Source of the DNA: Gemmatimonadota bacterium
Lineage (GTDB): Bacteria > Latescibacterota > UBA2968
DNA: 22,207 nt
Assembly (NCBI GenBank): GCA_002714465.1
Contig: PAXL01000043.1
Location: 1-22,207, forward strand
Reading direction: 5' to 3'
Below the pieces are notes generated by a model. It searched no databases. It saw nothing but the letters and a program-made list of their open reading frames with translations, and was not told the origin of the DNA. The position numbers and the translations under genes were made by a program. The first letter of the stretch is position 1. Every line of letters starts with the position of its first letter. Below are positions 1-7,619 of this stretch, in pieces.

Positions 1-91
1 ATGACTGCTTTGGGTCTGAAGTTGCGCGCAGGGGCTGTAGAGGGATGAGTTAGGCAAGGGCCGGGCAACCTGATTCTCTCTTCCACCCAAC

Positions 92-1927
92 CTACCCATC
101 TGCGACGGGTAACGAGAACCCGAAGACCGCACCCCGGCCCAGTTCGCTGCGAACGTAAACCCGTTCCTTGTGCGCTTCCATAATGTGCTTAACGATGGAC
201 AGACCGAGCCCCGTGCCCCCCATCGGTCGTGACCGGGCCTTTTCCACGCGATAGAAGCGTTCGAAGAGCCGCGGCAGGTCATCCTCGGGGATGCCGGGAC
301 CGTTGTCGCTGACTTCCACGAATACGCGGGGGCCGTTGCCACTCGGTTTGACGTTAGCGGGCAGATCAGGCGACGCGAAAGGAACTCTCGGATCCACCAC
401 GGATGGAGAAACTGCCCTGCCCGCCGTCACGACCACGCGGCTCCCCTCGTCCGAATATCGGATGGCATTTTCCAGAAGATTGACAAGGACCTGCTGAACC
501 AGCCCCCGATCACCAATGACAACGAAGGTCGATGCCACAACAGGAATCACATCCGTATCCTTTTCCGTCGCCAGGGCTCGAACCGTATCGATCGCTGCGT
601 CGACAGTCTCTGCCAGGTTAAATTGTGCCACATCGATCTCCAACCTGCCTGACTCCAGTCGGGACAGTTCGAGCAAGTCATCGAGTAGAAGGTGCAGTCG
701 TTCAGCGTGGGTGTTGATCGACGCAACGAACCGTTCGGCCGCCTCCCCGTCCTCCAACGCCCCTTCCGCCAGGGTCGCTGCGCATCCCTTGATCGCCGTA
801 AGCGGCGTCCGGAGTTCGTGAGAGACGTTGGCGACAAAATCCTTCCTCACCTGCTCGAGTCGTCTTGCTTCGCTCACGTCATAGAAAACCGTCACGGATC
901 CAATGCAGGAGCCACTCTGCAAGATCGGCGCAATATGTACGTCGAGGTATTGCTCTGCGACGCCGGGCAACACGACCTCGAGCGTGCGTTCCTCGTGATC
1001 CCTGAGGGACTGCTCGATCGTATCCTGCACGTCGGGTAGTTGGACGTAGTCGATAAGCAGACGCCCGGCGGTTTCCACATCGAATCCAAGACCGAACAGT
1101 TGTGAAAACCGATCGTTGGTCATTCGGATGCGACCATCTTTCTCCGTCACCAGAATACTCTCCGAAAGACTCGCGAGCACGACCTCGACTCGAGAGCTCT
1201 CGGCCAGGATCCGTTCAATCCGTTCCCGCATCTGGGTGCGCAAATCATCCAGTGCCGTAGCGAGCGCCCCGAGCTCCGGTGTCCTCGAGCCCCGAGGCTG
1301 ACCCTCGGGCTCACCCTCAGCGATCTGGCGAAGATCGTGCGTCAAGTCCCTGACGTGTCTGGTGAGAAGACGCGAGAAGCCGTACGCGATCCCCTGAACG
1401 CCGATGAATCCGAGTGCGAGGACCGCCAGTATTGTCCCCTGAACGGTCCTCCGACTTGCAGCTAACTCACCCATTGGTAGCGCGAGTCTGAGAATGATCC
1501 CCTTGTGATCGGCGACGGGTCCGGCCACATACAGCATATCGATGCCGATCGTGTCGCTGAACCGAACACTTCGACCGAAGCCCCCGTCCCGAGCCTGGGC
1601 GATCTCTGGACGCTCCGCGTGGTTGTCTAGCCTTGACAAGCCCTCTGTGGGAACGCTCGAGTCGCCGATGACGGACCCAAGCTCGTCAACCAGCGTGACC
1701 CTCACCTCGAGCTGCTCGCTCAGTGAACCGGCGAGCTGATCCGGATCATCGTAGGCCAGTCGGTCCCCGACATAGAGTCCAGCGAGTCGGATCTGTCTCA
1801 GAAGACCAGCCCGTGCCTGATCGAGCAGGAATGTCTCGATTGTTCGGCCAAAGAAGAGATTGAGCAGCAGCCCGACCACAACCATAACGGTCGCCGCCCC
1901 AAGCATCAGCTTCATGCTCAAACGCAC
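92..1927 (-). CDS. phoR: Phosphate-regulon sensor histidine kinase PhoR
   Basis: Membrane sensor kinase expected to phosphorylate PhoB under phosphate limitation. In the 611-residue product I see a membrane segment at about 8-27, an extracytoplasmic region to about 160, a second membrane segment at 164-186, HAMP-like sequence to about 240, and a PAS-like region at 250-350. The HisKA motif SHELRTPL follows with His370, then the N box NAIRYSD (about 487), G1 DNGPGIP (541-547) and G2 GTGLGLSI (571-578). A Pro/Val-rich insert (about 505-532) separates N box and G1. I chose the GTG start at 1927: AAGGAG inside the last phoB codons lies 8 bases upstream, and a longer reading would overlap phoB by 250 bases. 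ATG at 1915 is the alternative. It starts two bases after the phoB stop, so the pair is translationally coupled. The sizeable periplasmic loop differs from the short loop of E. coli PhoR and resembles Bacillus/actinobacterial forms. Confidence 0.93.
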   Translation of the reverse strand: MRLSMKLMLGAATVMVVVGLLLNLFFGRTIETFLLDQARAGLLRQIRLAGLYVGDRLAYDDPDQLAGSLSEQLEVRVTLVDELGSVIGDSSVPTEGLSRLDNHAERPEIAQARDGGFGRSVRFSDTIGIDMLYVAGPVADHKGIILRLALPMGELAASRRTVQGTILAVLALGFIGVQGIAYGFSRLLTRHVRDLTHDLRQIAEGEPEGQPRGSRTPELGALATALDDLRTQMRERIERILAESSRVEVVLASLSESILVTEKDGRIRMTNDRFSQLFGLGFDVETAGRLLIDYVQLPDVQDTIEQSLRDHEERTLEVVLPGVAEQYLDVHIAPILQSGSCIGSVTVFYDVSEARRLEQVRKDFVANVSHELRTPLTAIKGCAATLAEGALEDGEAAERFVASINTHAERLHLLLDDLLELSRLESGRLEIDVAQFNLAETVDAAIDTVRALATEKDTDVIPVVASTFVVIGDRGLVQQVLVNLLENAIRYSDEGSRVVVTAGRAVSPSVVDPRVPFASPDLPANVKPSGNGPRVFVEVSDNGPGIPEDDLPRLFERFYRVEKARSRPMGGTGLGLSIVKHIMEAHKERVYVRSELGRGAVFGFSLPVADG

Positions 1928-1929
1928 GG

Positions 1930-2628
1930 TCAGGGCTCCTTCGGACTGAATCGATAGCCGACCCCGCGAACAGTCTCGATCATCTGATCGTGTTGGCCCA
2001 GCTTCTCGCGTAAACGCCGGATGTGCGTGTCGACCGTCCGGCCATAACCGGCGTAGTCGTAACCCCATACGTCGTTGAGAAGGGCCTCCCGTGACTGAAC
2101 GCGACCTTGACGGTCGATCAGCGTCGTCAGCAGCTTGAACTCGGTGGCGGTCAGGAGAAGTGGTTCGTCGTCGAGCCACGCCCGGTACTCCGAGAGATCG
2201 ATGTTCAGCGGGCCAATACGTATCCGTTCGTCTGCCGTCGCGTCACTCGAACGACGAAGGATCGCACGCACACGAAGAACGAGCTCTCTCGGGGAAAACG
2301 GTTTGACAACGTAATCGTCTGCCCCAAGCTCGAGGCCACGAACTCGGTCCACTTCATCCCTTCTCGCTGTCAGCATCAGGACCGGTATGTCCCTCGTCTG
2401 CTCGCCCTCCCGGAGCGCCTTGCACACATCTATCCCGTCCAAGCCCGGCAGCATCAGGTCCAAGACGACCAGATCCGGGATCTCCGACATCGCGAGCGCC
2501 AGCCCCTCTTCGCCATCACCTGCAGCCAGGATCCCATAGCCTGCTTGCTCGAGGTTGTAACGGACCACGTCGAGGATATCGGGCTCATCTTCGATCAACA
2601 GAATCGTATGACTATGCTCGGCGGTCAT
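1930..2628 (-). CDS. phoB: Phosphate-regulon response regulator PhoB
   Basis: OmpR/PhoB-type two-domain transcription factor of 232 residues, the usual family length. The receiver domain (about 7-120) has the acidic pocket Glu13-Asp14, phospho-acceptor Asp57 (VVLDLMLPG), Thr87 and Lys109. The C-terminal winged-helix domain (about 135-230) has the recognition-helix pattern RTVDTHIRRLREKLG and ends in RGVGYRF. The ATG start is preceded by GGAGAAGG. It is followed after two bases by phoR and lies downstream of the pst genes. Adjacency to phoR and the pst operon, rather than sequence alone, supports PhoB over other OmpR-family regulators. Its likely target in this window is the Pho-box-like repeat before pstS. 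Confidence 0.93.
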   Translation of the reverse strand: MTAEHSHTILLIEDEPDILDVVRYNLEQAGYGILAAGDGEEGLALAMSEIPDLVVLDLMLPGLDGIDVCKALREGEQTRDIPVLMLTARRDEVDRVRGLELGADDYVVKPFSPRELVLRVRAILRRSSDATADERIRIGPLNIDLSEYRAWLDDEPLLLTATEFKLLTTLIDRQGRVQSREALLNDVWGYDYAGYGRTVDTHIRRLREKLGQHDQMIETVRGVGYRFSPKEP

Positions 2629-2778
2629 CCTTCTCCATTGGCAACACGAGATCTCTCTCTGTCATCACAGTCGATACCGCGACGCTCGATAATGTCGTAG
2701 TCCACGACGTAGAAACTGAGCGGCATCATCCACGGGCTGCCTGGCGATCGCTGCCCGAACGCGTTCTTTCGAGGTCAT
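2625..2778 (-). pseudogene. Frameshifted 5' remnant of a uroporphyrinogen decarboxylase/MtaA-like gene
   Basis: An AGGGAGG ribosome site precedes ATG at 2778. The first 17 codons (MTSKERVRAAIARQPVD) match the characteristic N-terminus of the URO-D/corrinoid methyltransferase (MtaA/CmuA) family as I know it. This frame then stops at 2665. The next frame, starting at the ATG-ATG about 50 bases in, continues with the expected family-like continuation MPLSFYVVDYDIIER and ends at a TGA overlapping the phoB start. A +1 or -2 frameshift plus loss of the remaining roughly 300 codons would explain this. The remnant sits between the pst terminator and phoB, and its translation signals may be part of the phoB leader. 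The alternative is two chance short frames; the family match is by eye. Confidence 0.5.
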
Positions 2779-2857
2779 CGTCCTCCCTTTGTTTTCGCTA
2801 CACCCAAATCGACGAAAGATACTCTACGTCGGCCTGCAAGTCATAACGCATGGTCCC

Positions 2858-2890
2858 AAAACAAAAAGGGCGATCCGCCAATGACGGACC
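2858..2890 (-). terminator. Rho-independent terminator after the pst operon
   Basis: Read on the minus strand, GGTCCG (2890-2885) pairs with CGGATC (2877-2872), including one G-U pair, around a 7-base loop. It is followed by GCCC and a T-rich run (TTTTTGTTTT, 2867-2858). It lies about 170 bases beyond the pstB1 stop. This separates pst transcription from phoB-phoR, which would then need its own promoter or readthrough. Confidence 0.55.
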
Positions 2891-3056
2891 TCCCTTGACC
2901 GATGTGGCAGTTCAGATCGACGTGGAATGAGGCTTCGGTCAGAACTTGTAATAGACCGTGACCCGGGGAATAACCACCGCATCGATGATCACTTAACGGC
3001 CACGAGATGCGCGGTCGCATTGTGAGTTGCGACTGCATCAATAATCTCGAATCGTT

Positions 3057-3872
3057 TTAGCCGTATCGTCCTTCGATGTAGTCGGCGGTCTCCTTGTGCT
3101 GAGGGGTGAAAAACATATCCTCGGTAGGGCTATGTTCGATGACCTTGCCCAGAAGCATAAAGATGCACGTTTCGCTCGCCCGCCGAGCCTGAGCCATATT
3201 GTGGGTGACAATCAGAATGGTATACTCCCCACGCAGCTCCCAGATCAACTCCTCAACGGCGGCCGTACCTTCGGGGTCCAGGGCCGAGCACGGTTCATCC
3301 ATCAAGAGGACCGCCGGCTTCACCGGGATCAGGCGGGCGATGCAAAGCTTCTGCTGCTCCTCCAGCGAGAGTTCCGTTGCCCTGGTCTGAAGTCGATCCT
3401 TGACCTTGTCCCACAGCAGGACTTGTCGCAGCGCCTGCTCAACGATCTCGTCCTGATCCGCCTTCGAGCCGCGGTTCCTACTATGTAGCCTGTGCCCGAA
3501 CAGGACGTTGTCCCGAATCGAGATGGGCAGTGGGTTGGGACGCTGGAAGACCATCCCGATCTGCTTCCGAACCTGAACGAGTTCCACACCATGACCGTAG
3601 ACGTTCTGTCCCATCACATCGATCGTGCCTTCGATCCGGACGTAGCCCAGACGCTCATTGATCCGGTTAACGCTCCGGAGGAAGGTGGACTTACCGCAGC
3701 CCGAGGGCCCGATGAGAGACGTGATGATTCCGTGCTCGATGTCCAGATCGACATCGAAGAGGGCCTGGAACGTCCCGTACCAGAGACTGAGCCCCTTCGT
3801 CTGGATCGCGATCTCGGTGTCCCCGGAAGAGGCGCTGGCCGGCGAAGCCGGAGATGGATGCTCGGCACTCAC
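3057..3872 (-). CDS. pstB: Phosphate ABC transporter ATPase PstB, copy 1 (degenerate signature motif)
   Basis: Cytoplasmic ATPase subunit of the Pst importer, 271 residues. Walker A GPSGCGKST (55-63), Q-loop Gln110 (VFQRPNP), Walker B and D-loop VLLMDEPCSALDP (188-200), and switch His224 (VTHNMAQA) are intact. The ABC signature, normally LSGGQ, reads LSLEEQQ (168-174). The C-terminus FFTPQHKETADYIEGRYG is typical of PstB. I chose the GTG start at 3872 because it overlaps the stop of the upstream PstB copy by one base; a longer frame would run 30 codons into that gene. The N-terminal 20 residues are Ala/Ser/Pro-rich and family-atypical. Its nucleotide-site residues complement the defects of the adjacent copy, which suggests an obligate heterodimer. 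Confidence 0.92.
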   Translation of the reverse strand: MSAEHPSPASPASASSGDTEIAIQTKGLSLWYGTFQALFDVDLDIEHGIITSLIGPSGCGKSTFLRSVNRINERLGYVRIEGTIDVMGQNVYGHGVELVQVRKQIGMVFQRPNPLPISIRDNVLFGHRLHSRNRGSKADQDEIVEQALRQVLLWDKVKDRLQTRATELSLEEQQKLCIARLIPVKPAVLLMDEPCSALDPEGTAAVEELIWELRGEYTILIVTHNMAQARRASETCIFMLLGKVIEHSPTEDMFFTPQHKETADYIEGRYG

Positions 3873-4654
3873 TACCCGAATTTCCCTTCCACGTAATCCC
3901 GCGTGCGTTGGTCTCCGACCGCCCCCGTAAAGAGATCCTCCGTCACGCCGATCTCGACGCACTCGCCCTTGAGAAAAAAGGCAGTACGGTCCGCCAGTCG
4001 CCTCGCCTGTTGAACGAGATTGGTCACCAGAATGATCGTTACTTCGCTCCTCAGTTCCTTGAGTACATCCTCGATGCGCATCGTCGTGACCGGGTCGACT
4101 GCGATCGAGAACTCATCCAGCATCAGCAGATCAGGGTCCTGAGAAAGGGCTCGGGCAATCGTCAGTCTCTGTTGTTGGCCGCCCGACAGCATACTGCCCA
4201 GCGAATCCAGCCGGTCCTTGACCTCGTCCCAGAGGGCCGCCCGTGTCAGACAGCGTTCCACGATCACGTTTAGGTCAGCCTTGTCCCGAACACCGGCCAG
4301 CCTCGGCGCCAGGGCCACGTTGTCGTAGACACTCAAGGGGAGCCCGACGGGCAGGGGGAAGACCACCCCGATCCGGCTCCGAAGGGCGTAGATGTTGCGA
4401 CACGCCTTTACGTCCTGGCCATTAAACTGAACCGAGCCATCAACGTGCATCGCCGAATTGAACTCGTCCATCCGGTTGAGCGCCTTCAGGAACGAGGTCT
4501 TGCCGGCGTTCGCCGGTCCGATGATGCCGAAGATCTCGTTCTCCTGAATGTCAAGGTTCACATCACGGAGCACCACGTCCTGGTCGTAACGGATGGTCAG
4601 ATCCTTGACGGCCAGCTTGGCGGTCTCGGCCGCAGCTGGGGACGCGCTTACCAC
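3872..4654 (-). CDS. PstB-like ATPase, copy 2 (canonical signature, degenerate catalytic site)
   Basis: Second PstB-family ATPase, 260 residues, ending DYVEGKFG much like copy 1. Walker A is GPANAGKTS (46-54). The signature LSGGQQQRL (156-164) is canonical. Key hydrolysis residues are altered: the Q-loop position is Pro100 (VVFPLPVG), the motif after Walker B is DEFSIAVDP (180-188) instead of DEPxSALDP, and the switch histidine is Asn212 (LVTNLVQQ). A nucleotide can probably still bind, but hydrolysis in its own site looks impaired. The GTG start at 4654 overlaps the end of pstA by seven bases, with GAGGACG about 7 bases upstream. Likely partner is PstB copy 1, together serving PstA/PstC. The tandem arrangement argues against a simple redundant duplicate. 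Confidence 0.88.
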   Translation of the reverse strand: MVSASPAAAETAKLAVKDLTIRYDQDVVLRDVNLDIQENEIFGIIGPANAGKTSFLKALNRMDEFNSAMHVDGSVQFNGQDVKACRNIYALRSRIGVVFPLPVGLPLSVYDNVALAPRLAGVRDKADLNVIVERCLTRAALWDEVKDRLDSLGSMLSGGQQQRLTIARALSQDPDLLMLDEFSIAVDPVTTMRIEDVLKELRSEVTIILVTNLVQQARRLADRTAFFLKGECVEIGVTEDLFTGAVGDQRTRDYVEGKFG

Positions 4655-5517
4655 TTCTTCCGTCCTCGCAGATACATCCGGAACGCGATCGACACGCTGT
4701 TCATCACCAAGACCATCCCGATCAGCACCAGCGCCACGCCGAACGGCAACGCCTCAGGAACACCCGGGACTTGCGTCGACACGACGAACAGGTGCAGTGA
4801 CATCGCCATCGTCTGATCGAAGATGCCCTGTGGCAGAAACGGCGAGAAGAACACGGCCCCCGTGAACATAATGGGCGCTGTTTCGCCGGTCGTTCGAGAA
4901 ACCTCGAGGATGACACCGGTCAGGATGCCGCTCACGGCGTTCGGCAGCACCACGCGACGGATCGTCTGCCACCGTGTGGCCCCCATATTCCAGCAGGCTT
5001 CGCGGAACGCCATCGGAACGGCCTGGAGAGACTCACGCGTCGCGACGATCACGATGGGGAGCGTCATGATCGCAAGCGTCAGACTCGCCGCCAGAATGCT
5101 CGTCCCGAAGTTGAAGAACAGGACGAACGCCCCAACGCCGAACAGAGCGTGGACGATCGACGGCACCCCGGCCAGGTTGATGATCGCCAGGTTGACCACC
5201 CGGGTGAGCCAGTTGTCAGGGGCGTATTCGCTCAGGTAGATGGCCGCCGCTACGCCCAGTGGAATGGAAATGATCAAGGCCACCGTGACGAGCCAGATCG
5301 TCCCAAGCAACGCGGGGAAGACGCCACCGGCCGTCATGCCATCGACCGGATTGTCCAGCAGAAAGTCCAGGGTAACGACGGATCCGCCCTTGTAGATCAG
5401 CATCCCAAGAATCACGAGGACCGGGAGAATCAGCAGCCCTGTCATCAGACCGAACAGGGCCCGAAACAACGCCTGGGTCCGGGTGTTTCTCGCATTCAGA
5501 TCGGTCGATTCGAACAA
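4648..5517 (-). CDS. pstA: Phosphate ABC transporter permease PstA
   Basis: Inner-membrane permease subunit, 289 residues with about six hydrophobic segments (roughly 20-42, 68-98, 108-135, 140-160, 195-215, 255-278). The cytoplasmic coupling motif EACWNMGATRWQ (173-184) fits the EAA loop that contacts the ATPase, and SRTTGETAPIMFTG (207-220) is a strongly conserved PstA stretch. The start is inferred as TTG at 5517, with AAGGA from the end of pstC about 8 bases upstream. It lies five bases after the pstC stop. Reading further upstream would overlap pstC by 170 codons of low-complexity Arg/Gly sequence typical of an out-of-frame shadow. The end overlaps the downstream PstB copy 2. Confidence 0.9.
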   Translation of the reverse strand: MFESTDLNARNTRTQALFRALFGLMTGLLILPVLVILGMLIYKGGSVVTLDFLLDNPVDGMTAGGVFPALLGTIWLVTVALIISIPLGVAAAIYLSEYAPDNWLTRVVNLAIINLAGVPSIVHALFGVGAFVLFFNFGTSILAASLTLAIMTLPIVIVATRESLQAVPMAFREACWNMGATRWQTIRRVVLPNAVSGILTGVILEVSRTTGETAPIMFTGAVFFSPFLPQGIFDQTMAMSLHLFVVSTQVPGVPEALPFGVALVLIGMVLVMNSVSIAFRMYLRGRKKW

Positions 5518-5522
5518 GATCC

Positions 5523-6455
5523 CTATCCTTCGCGCACCCCACGGACGATCAGGTCGGCGGTGAGATTGATGATGAATGTGATGATGAACAGGAAGATACC
5601 GATCGCGAACAGCGCCTGGTAGTGATCCGATCCCACGGCCGTCTCGCCGAGTTCGGCTGCGATGGTCGCGGTCAGTGCCCGAACGGAGTCGAACACGCTG
5701 TCCGGGATATTCACCGAGTGCCCTGTGGCCATCAGGACCGCCATCGTCTCGCCGAAACCGCGTCCCACGCCCAGCAGCACCGCACCGAGTAGGCCGTTCT
5801 TCGCGGCCGGGAGGATGACCTGAACGATCATCTGCCAGCGCGTGGCCCCCATCGCTTCGGCCGCCTCGCGATACCGGTCCGGTACGGCTTTGAGCGCGTC
5901 CTCGGCGATCGACGTCATAATGGGGGCGGCCATCAACCCCAGAATGAGGCCGGCGTTCAGGACGGTCAGCCCTACGGGCACGTCGAAGATTTGAATGATG
6001 AGGGGATTCATGATCGTGAGACCGATGAACCCCCAAACGACCGACGGAATCGCAGCTAGGAGCTCCACGAGGACCTTCAAGAATTCACGGGTCTTCCCGG
6101 TCGCGAACTCGGCGATGAAGATGGCGCCACCCAGGGAGAAAGGGATGGCGACGATCATCGCCAGACCGGTGACGCTCGCCGTGCCTGCGATCAAAGCAAG
6201 AATGCCGTATTCGGGGGCATCCTCATCGCTCGGGAACCAGTAGGGCGTTGTAAAGAACTCCGTCCAGTCCATCTTCCAGATGAAGGCGTAGCCTTCCTTC
6301 GTGATGAACACGAAGATACCGACGATGAAGACGATCGCCGAGATGCCGCAGATGAACACCAGCACCTGAATGGCTTTATCGATATACCAATCCGCGTTGC
6401 GGCGATCGATGTTCGGCGCGTGAGGCACGTCGTGAACCGGTCCGGTGTCGCTCAC
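5523..6455 (-). CDS. pstC: Phosphate ABC transporter permease PstC
   Basis: Inner-membrane permease partner of PstA, 310 residues. It has a polar N-terminus (1-25), a first membrane segment at 30-52, a periplasmic stretch with the Trp-rich sequence FFTTPYWFPSDED (67-79), and a core of five further segments. The EAA coupling loop is EAAEAMGATRWQ (197-208), followed by GVGRGFGETMAV (229-240), the conserved PstC permease signature. I chose the GTG start at 6455 because it shares a GTGA overlap with the stop of the preceding phoU fusion. It is part of the contiguous pst operon. Confidence 0.92.
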   Translation of the reverse strand: MSDTGPVHDVPHAPNIDRRNADWYIDKAIQVLVFICGISAIVFIVGIFVFITKEGYAFIWKMDWTEFFTTPYWFPSDEDAPEYGILALIAGTASVTGLAMIVAIPFSLGGAIFIAEFATGKTREFLKVLVELLAAIPSVVWGFIGLTIMNPLIIQIFDVPVGLTVLNAGLILGLMAAPIMTSIAEDALKAVPDRYREAAEAMGATRWQMIVQVILPAAKNGLLGAVLLGVGRGFGETMAVLMATGHSVNIPDSVFDSVRALTATIAAELGETAVGSDHYQALFAIGIFLFIITFIINLTADLIVRGVREG

Positions 6456-7537
6456 GTTGGTGGCACCTCGTCGCCGTGCATCGTGGCCATCAGGTCCTCG
6501 ACCTGGTGGACGAGTGCTCGGTAGAGATGCTCGAGCTCTTCGGTGGTCGCACCCCCGTCGGAAGTCGGCGTCCCATCGACCTCCCACTCCAGCGCGATCG
6601 TCTGGTAGGGGATCGTTTCGACATACGACCTCACTGTGCCCTGCAGGCTCACGATGACGTGGAATCCACTGAGATCGGCGGCCGGATCGAGAGCCGTCGG
6701 GGCCAGGTCGTTCGATGAGATGCCTCGACTCTCGAGAAAGGACCCCAGGTTGGGATCCAGTGTCTCGGCAGCCTGTCGAGCGGCGCTGGAGTAGACACCG
6801 CTGTTGGGGAAGTGCTTGCGGGCAATCGCTTCGGCCATTGGCCCTAGCGTCGAGTTGCCCTCGTCGAGAAAGAGGATTTGATAGGATTTGGGTGCTTTTG
6901 GTTCACCCGTGATGGCAAAGACAGTTTCCTCGCAGATATTCCTCGCCTGGTCTACCACGCGGCAAAACCGCGTGAAGACAACCAGGTAATAGAGGAGCTC
7001 CGCAGCTGGCAGCCGTCCTTCCTCTTCAACCAGGGCTTTGAAAACACGTTCGAACCCCCGCGTGACTTCCCGCCCCTTGTCGGCATTCAGCCGCGCCTGT
7101 TCGGCGTTCCCTTCCTGGAAATCCTGTAACGCCTGACTCAGAATCGCTCGCGACGCCGTGGCCATCTGCTCCAGATCCGGACCAATCGCCTGATTTGGGC
7201 GATGGCCGATCTGGGTCGATTCCTTACAAATGGTTCCTGCATAGTCTCCGATTCGCTCCAGTTCCAGATTCACCCGCATCACCGCGGACACAAATCGAAG
7301 GTGACCGGCGCTCGGAAGATGAACGGCGAAGAACCGATGGCAGGTCTTGTCGAGATCCCGGCTCGCCCGGTTGATCGGGAGATCCCCGAGAACGACCTGA
7401 TGCGCCAGCTTCTCGTCGCTCGTGAACAGAGCCCGACACGCAAGCTCGAGGGCCGTCGCGACACTCTCCGCGAGCCCGGACAGCTTCTCCCTGATGAGCG
7501 AGAGGTCCCGCTCCAGACGTTCTTCGTAATGTGTCAT
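6452..7537 (-). CDS. phoU: PhoU phosphate-signalling protein fused to a degenerate LMW-phosphatase/ArsC-like domain
   Basis: 361 residues, against roughly 220-240 for ordinary PhoU. Residues 1-212 are PhoU: the start MTHYEERLERDL is typical, and two three-helix repeats carry the metal motif ExxxD at Glu94-Asp98. In the second repeat the equivalent is CRVVD (192-196), with Glu replaced. Residues 218-350 resemble LMW protein tyrosine phosphatase/arsenate reductase: ILFLDEGNSTLGPMAEAI aligns with the family P-loop start ILFxCxGNxxRSxMAEA. The nucleophilic Cys is Asp225 and the P-loop Arg is Leu231, so catalysis is not expected. PhoU normally links the PstSCAB complex to PhoR. ATG at 7537 is preferred over GTG at 7552 because GGAG sits 9 bases before it. 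Confidence 0.88.
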   Translation of the reverse strand: MTHYEERLERDLSLIREKLSGLAESVATALELACRALFTSDEKLAHQVVLGDLPINRASRDLDKTCHRFFAVHLPSAGHLRFVSAVMRVNLELERIGDYAGTICKESTQIGHRPNQAIGPDLEQMATASRAILSQALQDFQEGNAEQARLNADKGREVTRGFERVFKALVEEEGRLPAAELLYYLVVFTRFCRVVDQARNICEETVFAITGEPKAPKSYQILFLDEGNSTLGPMAEAIARKHFPNSGVYSSAARQAAETLDPNLGSFLESRGISSNDLAPTALDPAADLSGFHVIVSLQGTVRSYVETIPYQTIALEWEVDGTPTSDGGATTEELEHLYRALVHQVEDLMATMHGDEVPPT

Positions 7538-7566
7538 ACCGGCAATCTCCACACCGCGCCGACAAG

Positions 7567-7590
7567 GGCGAGAAAACGATCTGCCTCGCC
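7567..7590 (-). repeat. Intercistronic stem-loop between pstS and phoU
   Basis: Read on the minus strand, GGCGAG (7590-7585) and CTCGCC (7572-7567) form a perfect 6-bp stem around a 12-base loop, 29-52 bases after the pstS stop. No clear T-run follows, so it is not a convincing terminator. In other pst operons, structures at this place help the binding-protein message accumulate above the permease message. That role here is inference. Confidence 0.35.
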
Positions 7591-7619
7591 ACGATGACTG
7601 CGCCGAAGCAGGCTATCTG

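Noticed and set aside
1..91. Short plus-strand frame beginning with ATG at base 1
   Set aside because: It is only 15 codons long, ends at a TGA, and has no visible context. No gene can be supported in the first 91 bases.
1928..2179. 84-residue N-terminal extension of PhoR
   Set aside because: It would lie entirely over the phoB 3' end, and its Arg/Asp-rich sequence is the out-of-frame shadow of PhoB.
2107..2700. 197-codon plus-strand frame opposite phoB
   Set aside because: Antisense to PhoB, without any recognisable domain. Explained by codon bias of the true gene.
3014..3033. GTCGCA-N8-TGCGAC inverted repeat just after pstB1 as a terminator
   Set aside because: The dyad is real, but no T-run follows in the direction of transcription. 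The hairpin at 2872-2890 with a T-rich tail is a much better terminator.
2841..3041. 66-codon minus-strand reading frame between pstB1 and the remnant
   Set aside because: It overlaps the predicted terminator, has no good ribosome site, and its composition (scattered Arg, Cys, Trp, His) looks non-coding.
3872..4654. Treating the second PstB-like gene as a decaying duplicate
   Set aside because: The frame is intact, the signature motif is perfectly kept, and the lost residues are precisely complementary to those lost in the neighbour, which favours selection over decay.
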